From Rhodothermaceae bacterium (GTDB lineage: Bacteria > Bacteroidota > Rhodothermia > Rhodothermales > Bin80), in the NCBI GenBank assembly GCA_009841335.1, contig VXLY01000078.1, positions 62,001 to 126,000 of the forward strand: DNA of 64,000 nt, read 5' to 3'. A model generated the notes under the pieces. The model was given only the letters and a program-made list of their open reading frames with translations. It was not told the DNA's origin and did no database searches. Every line of letters begins with the position of its first letter. Position 1 is the stretch's first letter. Of the stretch, positions 35,529 to 43,180 are shown piece after piece. The position numbers and the translations under genes are program-made.

Positions 35529-36713
35529 ATGAACGCACTTGCAGGCGGAATTCACCGCGAGAAACGGTACAGCTACATTGCTTTTGTTCTGTTTTTTGCG
35601 GGTTGTCTGTCGCTTAACAACGTGGAAGTTCCCCCGGTAGGGTCACCGGAAGCTTCATCGTGGCAACCGATAAATGTGATTGAAGATGCCCGTCAGTTGG
35701 CGCTGTTGGTGGAATCCGGGATACCAGAAGATGTAGGGGACTATTTGTCGGCTCAGCTGGCGGGATTACAGCCAGCATTCGGGGACTCTTTTACGATTAC
35801 ACTGCAGGAGCCAGGGCGTGTGGTTTTCAGCGCGTCTTTTGGTAATGTGAAAAATCCAGGCAAAATGTTTTGGGCGGATCCTCGATCTGCATCAGGCGAC
35901 TATACCGCAACGACGCTCGTTTCTGCTGAAAAAAGTGTGTTCCACGAGGGAATGGCTGTGGTGATGCCAAAGGCGCTGCTAACGTCAGACCGCATCGAAA
36001 CACTTTTGGGTCGTGGCGCACGAGTCATCTTCGAAGTAGGTGATGTACATAGACGATTAACAACCGCAGATAGTACTGGTGTGTTACTTCTGCAGGTCAC
36101 ACCAGAAGCCCTGACTAAAGTAGCCGGATTGCATGCAGACAGTATTGCAGAGCTTTCATCGGGCGCGCAGTATAAGCTCCCCAATGCGATAGATGTTGAA
36201 GTACGGATGCGAACGTATGGATCCACTTTAAATGCGTTAGGATTTATCGCCGGGCAAGACCCGCATTATGCATCCCAATTAATCGTCGTAGTAATAGATC
36301 CCGGTTCCGTAGAAGTGTTTTCCGAGGCAAATAGCTCTCAATGGGTACCCGCAGCTATTCTCCTGGAGCTCGCTCGAAAGTACGCCACGGGAAGCGCACA
36401 CCGTGCATTCCCGAAACGGTCTATACTGGTTGCCGTGGGTACAGGAGCAAGTCTACACGCAGTATTTACGCGCCCAATATGGCTACGGCAAAATATCTTT
36501 GCCATACTATCGCTGGGGAAAAATGGGGACAGTTATATCCGAGTAGAGAACGATGATGTTGCTCTCAGGGGGTATTCTTTCCCTCACATGAATGAACCAG
36601 AGGCGACGGAAGTCTACATCACATCGGTATTGGATGAGATCCACAATGTATTGCTAGAGCTTGACGGATTGCCGCTGGATCACGAATTCAATGGGAACGA
36701 CAACTCAAACTAA
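35529..36713 (+). CDS. Lipoprotein with a degenerate M28 peptidase-like domain
   Basis: A 394-residue probable lipoprotein of unknown function. The N terminus has a hydrophobic stretch and lipobox (YIAFVLFFAGC, Cys ~27). The middle (~85-200) resembles a protease-associated or PDZ-like insert. From ~225 the pattern TLNALGFIAGQDPHYASQLI, then VVVIDPGSVEV, AAILLELARKY and FPKRSILVAVGTG follows the strand-helix order of M28 aminopeptidases. The metal ligands expected in that family (H-x-D, D-N, E-E) are not present, so it looks like a pseudo-enzyme. It is translationally linked to a glycosyltransferase gene. The family call is inference from pattern; an unrelated alpha/beta domain is possible. 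Confidence 0.5.
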   Translation: MNALAGGIHREKRYSYIAFVLFFAGCLSLNNVEVPPVGSPEASSWQPINVIEDARQLALLVESGIPEDVGDYLSAQLAGLQPAFGDSFTITLQEPGRVVFSASFGNVKNPGKMFWADPRSASGDYTATTLVSAEKSVFHEGMAVVMPKALLTSDRIETLLGRGARVIFEVGDVHRRLTTADSTGVLLLQVTPEALTKVAGLHADSIAELSSGAQYKLPNAIDVEVRMRTYGSTLNALGFIAGQDPHYASQLIVVVIDPGSVEVFSEANSSQWVPAAILLELARKYATGSAHRAFPKRSILVAVGTGASLHAVFTRPIWLRQNIFAILSLGKNGDSYIRVENDDVALRGYSFPHMNEPEATEVYITSVLDEIHNVLLELDGLPLDHEFNGNDNSN

Positions 36714-37174
36714 ATCAACTCCAACCGATTCGGTAAATCCCAATATCCCTCGCTCTAAAAAAACAGTCAGACAGAGACATGGGAGTAATCCGTATTTTTT
36801 GGCACTACGAAATGGTGAAATCGGGTTAGACAGCAAGGCACAGCCCAGCCTCACATTTACATTTCCCACATCCAATCTTCTCCAATTCCTATGTAGTCAT
36901 GCAACGATCAGCAAGCCTAATTCAATAATATCAAGAAATCGAAGTTGCGTTGTCAGAAATAGAAAACAATTTGGCGGCGATGAGACAAAAACAGAGCGAG
37001 ATTGTTCATTCGGAATACTAACTAGCAATAATCGCCAAAGATGCTATTGCGTAGATTAAATAGACAGGCACATCTCAATATGCACATTCAATAACGCAGA
37101 TTACTCTGGGAAAAATATAGATACCTCAGTGAGCAAGGAATTAACCATCATTTAGAACACCAAGTAAAGCATCC
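36714..37174. other. AT-rich intergenic stretch with scraps of coding sequence
   Basis: No complete gene is supported in these ~460 bases. A short frame at 36929-37021 (plus) contains EIENNLAAMRQKQ, a coiled-coil-like run that ends at a stop and has no start; it may be a gene remnant. An open frame to 37059 overlaps the lipoprotein gene in another phase and has poor protein character. The promoter of the DUF5677-like gene should lie near 37100-37170. Confidence 0.3.
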
Positions 37175-38182
37175 ATGGGTACCGTAATAAAAAACTACAG
37201 ATTAGACTTGAGTTTAGGCACTACAAGTATTTCCCCGAAACCTAAACACAATACAACACGTCTTGAATTAATCGCCCCAGTTGTAAGGCAGTCGGTAGAA
37301 TTAGCAATGCAATTGAATGCTAAACCCAACGTTACCGATCTCGAATTGATTGACGCTAATTTCTGGGGTGCAGTGCTTCACGGGAAGCGTCCCGACCTGG
37401 ATGTGCGAACTTTATGTTTCAGCCACCTATATGGAACGGTGACTAGATATTCTAACGCGGTACTGAGTCTGATTGAAAATTCATATGGAGACGTAGCATT
37501 TGGACTACTAAGGTCTGTCATGGAGGCGCATGCAAAATGCCACCACATCTCAAAACACATGCAAAGCAGACCAGAAATCTGCCGAGACTACGTTGTTTCA
37601 TGTCATTTGGTGGACATTTATAGAGGTTTTGTAGATGGAGTCAAACTTAGAAAAAGGCACAATATGTCTTCTATGGCAGAGACACCAAAAGAGCGTCATC
37701 AGAAATCATCCAACGGTAAAGAATATTACATTCCTCTACTTACTTATCCCCTCATTGAAGAGATGGAAGAAAGGTATAAATCCTTTCCCCATCCACTTGC
37801 ATGGGTGAGGCCAGACTTGAAGTCACAAACAAGCATTGCCTCGTTAATTGAGGGTGTTGACAAGAAATATGCCAAATTATATCATATGTGTAATCCTGAG
37901 GTGCATGGTGCTTATTCTGGTATACCTCGGTATGCAGTGGTACATTCAGACACGCCCTTACGCTTCATTCCGTTTAGGGGGTGGGGTAAAGGAACATTCT
38001 TTGAAGACTTCAAGGAGGCAGAGTTTGACTACATCGTCACCGATATACTGGTGTCTGCCACCCATTTGCTACCTATGTTTGTGCCAACAAACAAATTTAA
38101 CCACAAGGTCGATACTATAGTCGAAAGAGGTAAGCGTGTACTTGACAATCTACTCGGACGCAGTAATGCTTGCGAAAGCTGA
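37175..38182 (+). CDS. DUF5677-like (possibly HEPN-related) protein
   Basis: A 335-residue, mostly helical cytoplasmic protein. The block LIENSYGDVAFGLLRSVMEA followed by HAKCHHISKHM, and the later YHMCNPEVHGAYSG, give the R-[ST]-x-x-E ... VH pattern I associate with DUF5677. An R-x5-H arrangement (R-SVMEA-H) also recalls HEPN nucleases, though in the family this may be structural. Its AT-rich DNA and isolated position point to horizontal gain. Function unknown; a toxin or nuclease role is only a hypothesis. Confidence 0.5.
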   Translation: MGTVIKNYRLDLSLGTTSISPKPKHNTTRLELIAPVVRQSVELAMQLNAKPNVTDLELIDANFWGAVLHGKRPDLDVRTLCFSHLYGTVTRYSNAVLSLIENSYGDVAFGLLRSVMEAHAKCHHISKHMQSRPEICRDYVVSCHLVDIYRGFVDGVKLRKRHNMSSMAETPKERHQKSSNGKEYYIPLLTYPLIEEMEERYKSFPHPLAWVRPDLKSQTSIASLIEGVDKKYAKLYHMCNPEVHGAYSGIPRYAVVHSDTPLRFIPFRGWGKGTFFEDFKEAEFDYIVTDILVSATHLLPMFVPTNKFNHKVDTIVERGKRVLDNLLGRSNACES

Positions 38183-38446
38183 ACATGCAATAGACACGAT
38201 CAAAACGTTGCGGGGAAGAGAATTATAGGGAACCTTAGACCAACAAGACGATGGACTCTTTCAAAACGCATGGGAAATTCTACACGCCTGGCTGGATGGT
38301 AGACGATATGCTGGTTCCTCCCCCCTATACAAGGAATCTCTCTAAGACATTTAATCTTCAGCCTCGAGCATATCGGAGAATGCAGCGGTTCGGCGATACA
38401 TCGCTCAGCACTTGCCAAGCCCCACTAGTGTCTGCGAGTCAGGGAA
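38183..38446. other. Gap with a possible gene fragment
   Basis: Between the DUF5677-like gene and the beta-propeller gene, frame 38232-38345 (plus) reads DQQDDGLFQNAWEILHAWLD and then stops, without an ATG. It has good protein character for 38 codons and may be the tail of a lost gene. Nothing else is seen. Confidence 0.25.
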
Positions 38447-39664
38447 CTACGGTTTCAAGACTTGTGCACTGACAATGTTTTCGGCTCCAAGTTCGTCCGT
38501 GGTGATGCCGTAGAGCAATCCGTTCCGCACGATCGGTTCAGGATTTGATTCTAATGAGAACGGAAGCCGAATTGCTCCTAGAAACCGCCCATCGACATCA
38601 AACAGATCAAAGAGAAAACCCTCATCATCGGGGGACTCGGTTAATCGCATTACCCAAAGATTACCTTCGTCGTCACAAAAAAAGGAAGACGTGACAGGCT
38701 TCGTATCCGGGATCTTTGACCAGTCTATCTTCCCTCCCTGACGGGTAAACCAGTTTAGGTTCTCGCGGACCTCCTCCAGGTCTGCGGGTGTCACCGGAAT
38801 CGGATCATGGTCAAGTGTGACCCTTCGCAGCGTTGTCCCACTGGCTGTAATTTCGGCTAGCTCGTATTTGTCGGTAAGAAGCGTCCAAAAATTACCGCTC
38901 GGAGAAAATCTCCATTCAAAAGATCCCCGAAACGGAATGCTCGTTGCCATCATGCCACCACCATCAGTAACTAATTCGAATTGCTCACGGGGCTCAGAGC
39001 TCTCGGGAATCGGTATCGTATCAAGCGGAACGAAATCCTGACTGAAGCGGGCCAGTGCAAGATCGTAATCGTCCATTACTTCAACTAACACTGCGGCGTT
39101 GTAACGGCCAAGGGGATCCATGCCGCCTGGATAGGGAAAGTAACTCCAGCCCGTGCTAGCGATACGTGTCCCGTTCAGGTAGTTTCCGGTTGCGTCCAGA
39201 AAAGTGAGCCGCCCCTTCTGCATTTCCATGACCCAGATCTGGCCGTTTGCGCTCAGGTCAAGCGCGTGTGCTAGTTCAAATTCTCCCGGTCCAGTGCCTT
39301 GGCCCCCGACCGTGTGGACCAATATGCCGTCCGAGTCGAAGACATGGATCGCTTGGGTTTGGCGGTCGAGTGCATAGATCCACCCTCGCGCATCTACATC
39401 AAACGAGCGAATGCTTCCTAACAGAAGCGCATCATCACCCGTGTCCCTCCCGATCCGGACTTCTTCTACGACCTGCCAAGCTTCTTCCGGTGACCAAACT
39501 GCCCCGCCTGTATTTCGGACTATGATTTCGCCGGAAGCAAGCGTATCAATGGTGCCGGACCAGGCATCACCAGAATCGGAGTCGGTTGATCCGCAGCCGG
39601 TGCAAAGCAGCGTGAAGGTAAAAGCAAGAGCGCAGAGTGTGGAGGGTACAGTAGTACGAGGCAT
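38447..39664 (-). CDS. 6-bladed beta-propeller lipoprotein
   Basis: A 405-residue envelope lipoprotein. The signal ends in the lipobox LLCTGC (Cys ~24). Six blades of the NHL/6-bladed type follow, for example SIRSFDVDARGWIYALDRQT, IHVFDSDGILVHTVGGQG, GPGEFELAHALDLSANGQIW and a late blade FFCDDEGNLWVMRL. These proteins are common in Bacteroidota and Rhodothermota, where they bind ligands or assist outer-membrane processes; the partner is unknown. The gene is monocistronic on the minus strand, with ~280 bases upstream for its promoter. Confidence 0.85.
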   Translation of the reverse strand: MPRTTVPSTLCALAFTFTLLCTGCGSTDSDSGDAWSGTIDTLASGEIIVRNTGGAVWSPEEAWQVVEEVRIGRDTGDDALLLGSIRSFDVDARGWIYALDRQTQAIHVFDSDGILVHTVGGQGTGPGEFELAHALDLSANGQIWVMEMQKGRLTFLDATGNYLNGTRIASTGWSYFPYPGGMDPLGRYNAAVLVEVMDDYDLALARFSQDFVPLDTIPIPESSEPREQFELVTDGGGMMATSIPFRGSFEWRFSPSGNFWTLLTDKYELAEITASGTTLRRVTLDHDPIPVTPADLEEVRENLNWFTRQGGKIDWSKIPDTKPVTSSFFCDDEGNLWVMRLTESPDDEGFLFDLFDVDGRFLGAIRLPFSLESNPEPIVRNGLLYGITTDELGAENIVSAQVLKP

Positions 39665-39946
39665 GTTGGATGTAGTGAGTGAGTGGGGCAGGAGATGCTT
39701 CAGCCAACGGGTTTCACCGTTTGGTTATTGCCTACGAGAATGGCAACCAATTTGACTGCCTCCCTTATAGCCTCCCTAGGATACGATGTTTCCCAAGATG
39801 CGGGGCTTTGGGGGGTTAAATGAACTGCTGCCAGGGGGAATTAGTTCGGGTTCTGCTTCAGTTCTGCAAAGCCTCTATGCCTGCAACGGCTTGAATTCCA
39901 GTATTCAGTCAGGATGCACAGTAGACCGAGCGAAAGAAGGTCCCGG

Positions 39947-40609
39947 CTAGAAGAGCACGCCAAGCATGATTGCCCAGCCCTGGTTAGTTAGTACGGAGTC
40001 GCCTGTTTCGGAATGTGGCTTAGTCACATCGTTACGACCTCGAAAAGATCGGGCCTCAATCGTGTAGCGCTGACTGGCCAGATATAGATCCAGGCCTGCC
40101 CCGAACATGAGGCCATAATCAAAAGTCTCAATTGAATCGTCTTCTTCAACAAAGATTTGCCCATCTGTGGTAGACTCCGCAATGATTACCGATTCCAAGG
40201 CATACAATGCCGCTCCTCCGAGAAAAATCCGCGGTCTGACAGTTCCCGAAGATTCAAATCGGAATTGTCCCAGGATCGGAAATGTGAGATAAGATGATCT
40301 GCTGGTCAGTATCCCCGGGAAGTCATTGTACTGCACCCGGGTTTTTGCGCCCATCCGATAGTAGAGCACCTCACCTACTGCACTAAGCCCTCTAACAATT
40401 CTTAGTTCCGCAGCGCCACCTCCTACGAGACCCGCAACATTCTCCCATGTGGTCGGGCCGGAGGCGAGGTCACCGGAAAACGTAGTTTGAGTCATGCCAA
40501 GCTTCATCACTCCCGTAATGCGTTGCGCATTCGAGGGGGCAGCTAGCAACAACGCTACGGACAGCAACAGTAGCAATTTGAGATTCTGCATAGAAACGAA
40601 ATATCTCAA
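39947..40609 (-). CDS. Outer-membrane beta-barrel protein (PorT/OmpA-barrel-like)
   Basis: A 220-residue secreted protein with a signal peptide (LKLLLLLSVALLLAAPSNAQ). Alternating amphipathic strands fit a small eight-strand barrel: ITGVMKLGMTQTTFSGD, GGAAELRIVRGLSAVGEVLY, YLTFPILGQFRF, RIFLGGAALYAL, YGLMFGAGLDLYL, and a C-terminal strand ending in F (GWAIMLGVLF), the usual BAM signal. The start is likely the ATG at 40591 (MQNLK), six residues after the ATG at 40609. Such proteins are generic in this phylum; the precise role is unknown. Confidence 0.82.
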   Translation of the reverse strand: MRYFVSMQNLKLLLLLSVALLLAAPSNAQRITGVMKLGMTQTTFSGDLASGPTTWENVAGLVGGGAAELRIVRGLSAVGEVLYYRMGAKTRVQYNDFPGILTSRSSYLTFPILGQFRFESSGTVRPRIFLGGAALYALESVIIAESTTDGQIFVEEDDSIETFDYGLMFGAGLDLYLASQRYTIEARSFRGRNDVTKPHSETGDSVLTNQGWAIMLGVLF

Positions 40610-41570
40610 TAGGAGGGGCCAAATCAGTATTCACAAAGATAACACGGGAATTGCTGCGCAGCGTAATGGGTTCGTGGTCTTGGACTGACGAATACGAAGG
40701 AGGCCAAGAATGGTGATACGAGCGCGTGCTGCACACGTATGTAGTCCTGGGGCATTCCCACATCACCAAAGCATAAGGACCGTGTTGCACTGCGCGATTT
40801 TGTCCCGTATTCATAGCACAGATAGAGCACATTCAGCGCTGTTCGATGTCTTGCCCGGCGGAGTGTAGGAGACGTTCCAACGCTTCCAGAACTTTTATCG
40901 GTTGCCCACAAAGCTGTACTGGGTCAAATTCCCGTTCCGTGTAATGTAGAAGTCATTCCGAAGGTCAGCTATCCAACAATGCAGGTTCTCCCATCCTATG
41001 TTCATCGCGTACTCACTGATAGCGGTGAATTCCAGAATGAGTGCTATTGGCTGGGTATACGTTGTGTAATCCTACGTGAGGAGACCAAGTACCCTGAAGT
41101 CTTCAAAAAAGCTGGTGTGTGCTGGGCAAACCATAAGCCTATCATCGACGTTACAACGGGAAAGCCAGTTGGCCAGGAATGTAGTCCGGCGGAGAGTCAT
41201 GAAGGAAGACTTACTGCAATGAATCCTCATTTATTCTGAATTAACCCGTCTGAAGACATTGCATGCCAAAGTTGGCGAATTATGATGAATGTATCTGCTA
41301 TTCTGCACAAGGAATCTCCCGAACTCAGAAGTATTGAGTTGGTACAAGCTTTTGGTTCAGGAGTGGAAGGTCTGCTATTTCTTGTAGAGTTGCCTGAAAT
41401 ACTGTGTTCAATCAAGGCTTTGATATGTACAACACGAAGGCAGAAAGGGTCGTACAATGCGATGTCCTCACTGTCATATAGACTGCTCAGTTCAGCTATC
41501 TTTGTGGCGTAACTATAACATCGTGCGGCCTCCCAGGAGCCCCATTTAACTACTATAAGCTCCTATAGAC
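40610..41570. other. 961-bp region without a supported gene; probable gene graveyard
   Basis: Several short frames have protein-like character but none is complete. On the minus strand a frame reading toward a stop near 40900 contains IADLRNDFYITRNGN. On the plus strand 40979-41239 contains YVHRVLTDSGEFQNECYW, faintly like the integrase-core motif of transposases. 41282-41512 (plus) is another short frame. The pieces do not join into one gene. The area directly precedes the unknown four-gene block and may be the scar of mobile-element activity. Confidence 0.35.
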
Positions 41571-42479
41571 ATGATACTGAAAGTTTCAGATAGCTTTCCT
41601 GCGCTCCGAGGAAAGATGCTCGGTGTGAGTCCATGGATTAATGAGCATTCAGAGGACCTGGATTGGATCACAATATCTGAGATGATGCCTTATGCCAACG
41701 AACTGAGATCCAAAGAAGCTTCTCAGGTTCTTGCAAAATTGAGAATCCAGACTGAAAAAACGCTCTTTGACCCTTCCGGGGTAACCAGAACCTCCAAGGT
41801 TGGGAATTTTACAAGAAGCTTTCCCTACAGCATCAAAGGGATTCAATTTGTTCATCCTGGGGCGATGTATAATGTTTCGGTAGCACCAAAAGAGAAATCA
41901 ATAGGAGACTCTCATTCGTCATTCTCAACTCAATCCTACTCTGATCTCAAAAGTAATGGGAACGGCAAATCACATCTCGCTGACCGCTATGGGGATAGAC
42001 TACTATCAAATATCTTATTACAACGGCCGGTGACTCAAAGTGATATTATTGATAATCAAATCGGTCTCAGCTTCAAAATTAGTAATGCAACTCATCACGA
42101 AGAGATATTTGATATTTTGATTTTTTCGGGGCATCAAAGTATTGCAAAGCGTCTGGAATACCTGCACGAATCAGCTCAAGATGATGATCCTGATGATCCT
42201 GATATGGACCTTCTCTCACTGCGAAAGTTGGCCTTGTTTTTCACAGATGTTGAAATCTCACTTCCTGATCCCGGGATAGTAATTAGCCATGACGGATTTT
42301 TGCAGGCTGAATGGTATTCAAGTAATGCAGCAGCCCTGATGCACTTCCTGCCTGATGGTAATATAGAATTTGCGGCAACGCTCACTACTGACGGACACGA
42401 AGGATCACAGGATATTCATGGTACTGGCGGAGCACAATTTGTACTAAAGGCTGTACTGCCCCTTATAAATCAACCGTAA
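41571..42479 (+). CDS. Unknown protein A of a tight two-gene pair
   Basis: A 302-residue protein I cannot assign. Residues 1-95 form a compact region (LRGKMLGVSPWINEHSEDLD, then ANELRSKEASQVLAKLRIQ). Residues ~95-160 are Ser/Asn-rich and likely disordered. An acidic linker (AQDDDPDDPDMD) precedes a C-terminal domain with alternating strands: EISLPDPGIVISHDGFLQAE, WYSSNAAALMHFLPDGNIEF, AATLTTDGHE. That C-terminal type (glycine turn, Glu-Trp, then a DG turn) recurs, from memory, in small uncharacterised bacterial proteins paired with a partner like gene B. The ATG at 41571 has no Shine-Dalgarno. The partner starts 4 bases after its stop. A two-component toxin-antitoxin-like unit is a guess only. 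Confidence 0.6.
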   Translation: MILKVSDSFPALRGKMLGVSPWINEHSEDLDWITISEMMPYANELRSKEASQVLAKLRIQTEKTLFDPSGVTRTSKVGNFTRSFPYSIKGIQFVHPGAMYNVSVAPKEKSIGDSHSSFSTQSYSDLKSNGNGKSHLADRYGDRLLSNILLQRPVTQSDIIDNQIGLSFKISNATHHEEIFDILIFSGHQSIAKRLEYLHESAQDDDPDDPDMDLLSLRKLALFFTDVEISLPDPGIVISHDGFLQAEWYSSNAAALMHFLPDGNIEFAATLTTDGHEGSQDIHGTGGAQFVLKAVLPLINQP

Positions 42480-42483
42480 TGGT

Positions 42484-42921
42484 ATGCTGGGCGATGAGAT
42501 AGACGAAGAACACCACGTTTCAAGATATTGCAGTCCCCTATTAGTTGTCAATGGACTACCGGCAGCCGAAGCATTTTTCCTCAAAAGAGGAGAGAAGTGT
42601 CTGTCTGTGAATTGGCTTGAGTATTTCAACACACAGGACTTAGCACAAGCCATTGATCGTGTTCGTCAAGTATTCATTGATAAAGGCTACAGAATCAAAG
42701 TGAAAGGAAGGTTTGCTTCATTTCAGGTACGCATGGTAATAGAAATAATTTCGTCTCACAGTCGTATGTCTGCCAAAATCATACATAAGCCTGAAGAACT
42801 TGACCCATCGCACTGTGGTGTAATTGGATATACTGGACACTCCACTACGGACAAGTTAATTGCATTGAAAATTGCAAAATTAGCTCGTGCTGGGGACATG
42901 TATCCAGGAAAAATATCGTAG
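42484..42921 (+). CDS. Unknown protein B of a tight two-gene pair
   Basis: A 145-residue cytoplasmic protein. It opens LGDEIDEEHHVSRYCSPLLV, followed by PAAEAFFLKRGEKCLSVNWL and EYFNTQDLAQAIDRVRQVF, then YRIKVKGRFASFQV. It ends with a His-containing part (LDPSHCGVIGYTGHSTTDK) and LAKLARAGDMYP. I have the impression of a recurrent family of unknown function with R-Y-C-S-P, L-S-V-N-W-L-E-Y and P-S-H as its hallmarks. The Cys/His residues could bind metal, though no standard motif is seen. The close spacing with gene A implies one transcript. There are 259 bases to the giant gene, so it may or may not belong to the same operon. Confidence 0.6.
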   Translation: MLGDEIDEEHHVSRYCSPLLVVNGLPAAEAFFLKRGEKCLSVNWLEYFNTQDLAQAIDRVRQVFIDKGYRIKVKGRFASFQVRMVIEIISSHSRMSAKIIHKPEELDPSHCGVIGYTGHSTTDKLIALKIAKLARAGDMYPGKIS

Positions 42922-43180
42922 TAAAGCTCATTACAAACCCACTGAACCTCTTGCATAATTCCCTCGTTCGGAGGCGAATATCGCTCTGGAATTACTTGTG
43001 GGCATATTTGCAGGTTGGATGGGATTATTTGGAGAGGCTCACTGTATCTACGATTTTGATTTCTTTACGAGTCTCTTGTGGCACTTCTGTTGTGTTGGAT
43101 AGGGGTTTTTAAGAATCCCGAATTCGTTGTTTTCGTTTCACTGCATCTGATCGACCGTAGATGCAAATTTTCTCACAATT

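Noticed and set aside
36661-37059. 132-codon plus frame overlapping the end of the M28-like lipoprotein gene
   Set aside because: Different phase from the lipoprotein, low-complexity polar composition, no recognisable motifs.
40979-41239. Possible IS481/IS3-type transposase fragment from the RVLTDSGEF motif
   Set aside because: Only one short motif matches; the second catalytic residue region and terminal repeats are not seen, so no mobile element is called.
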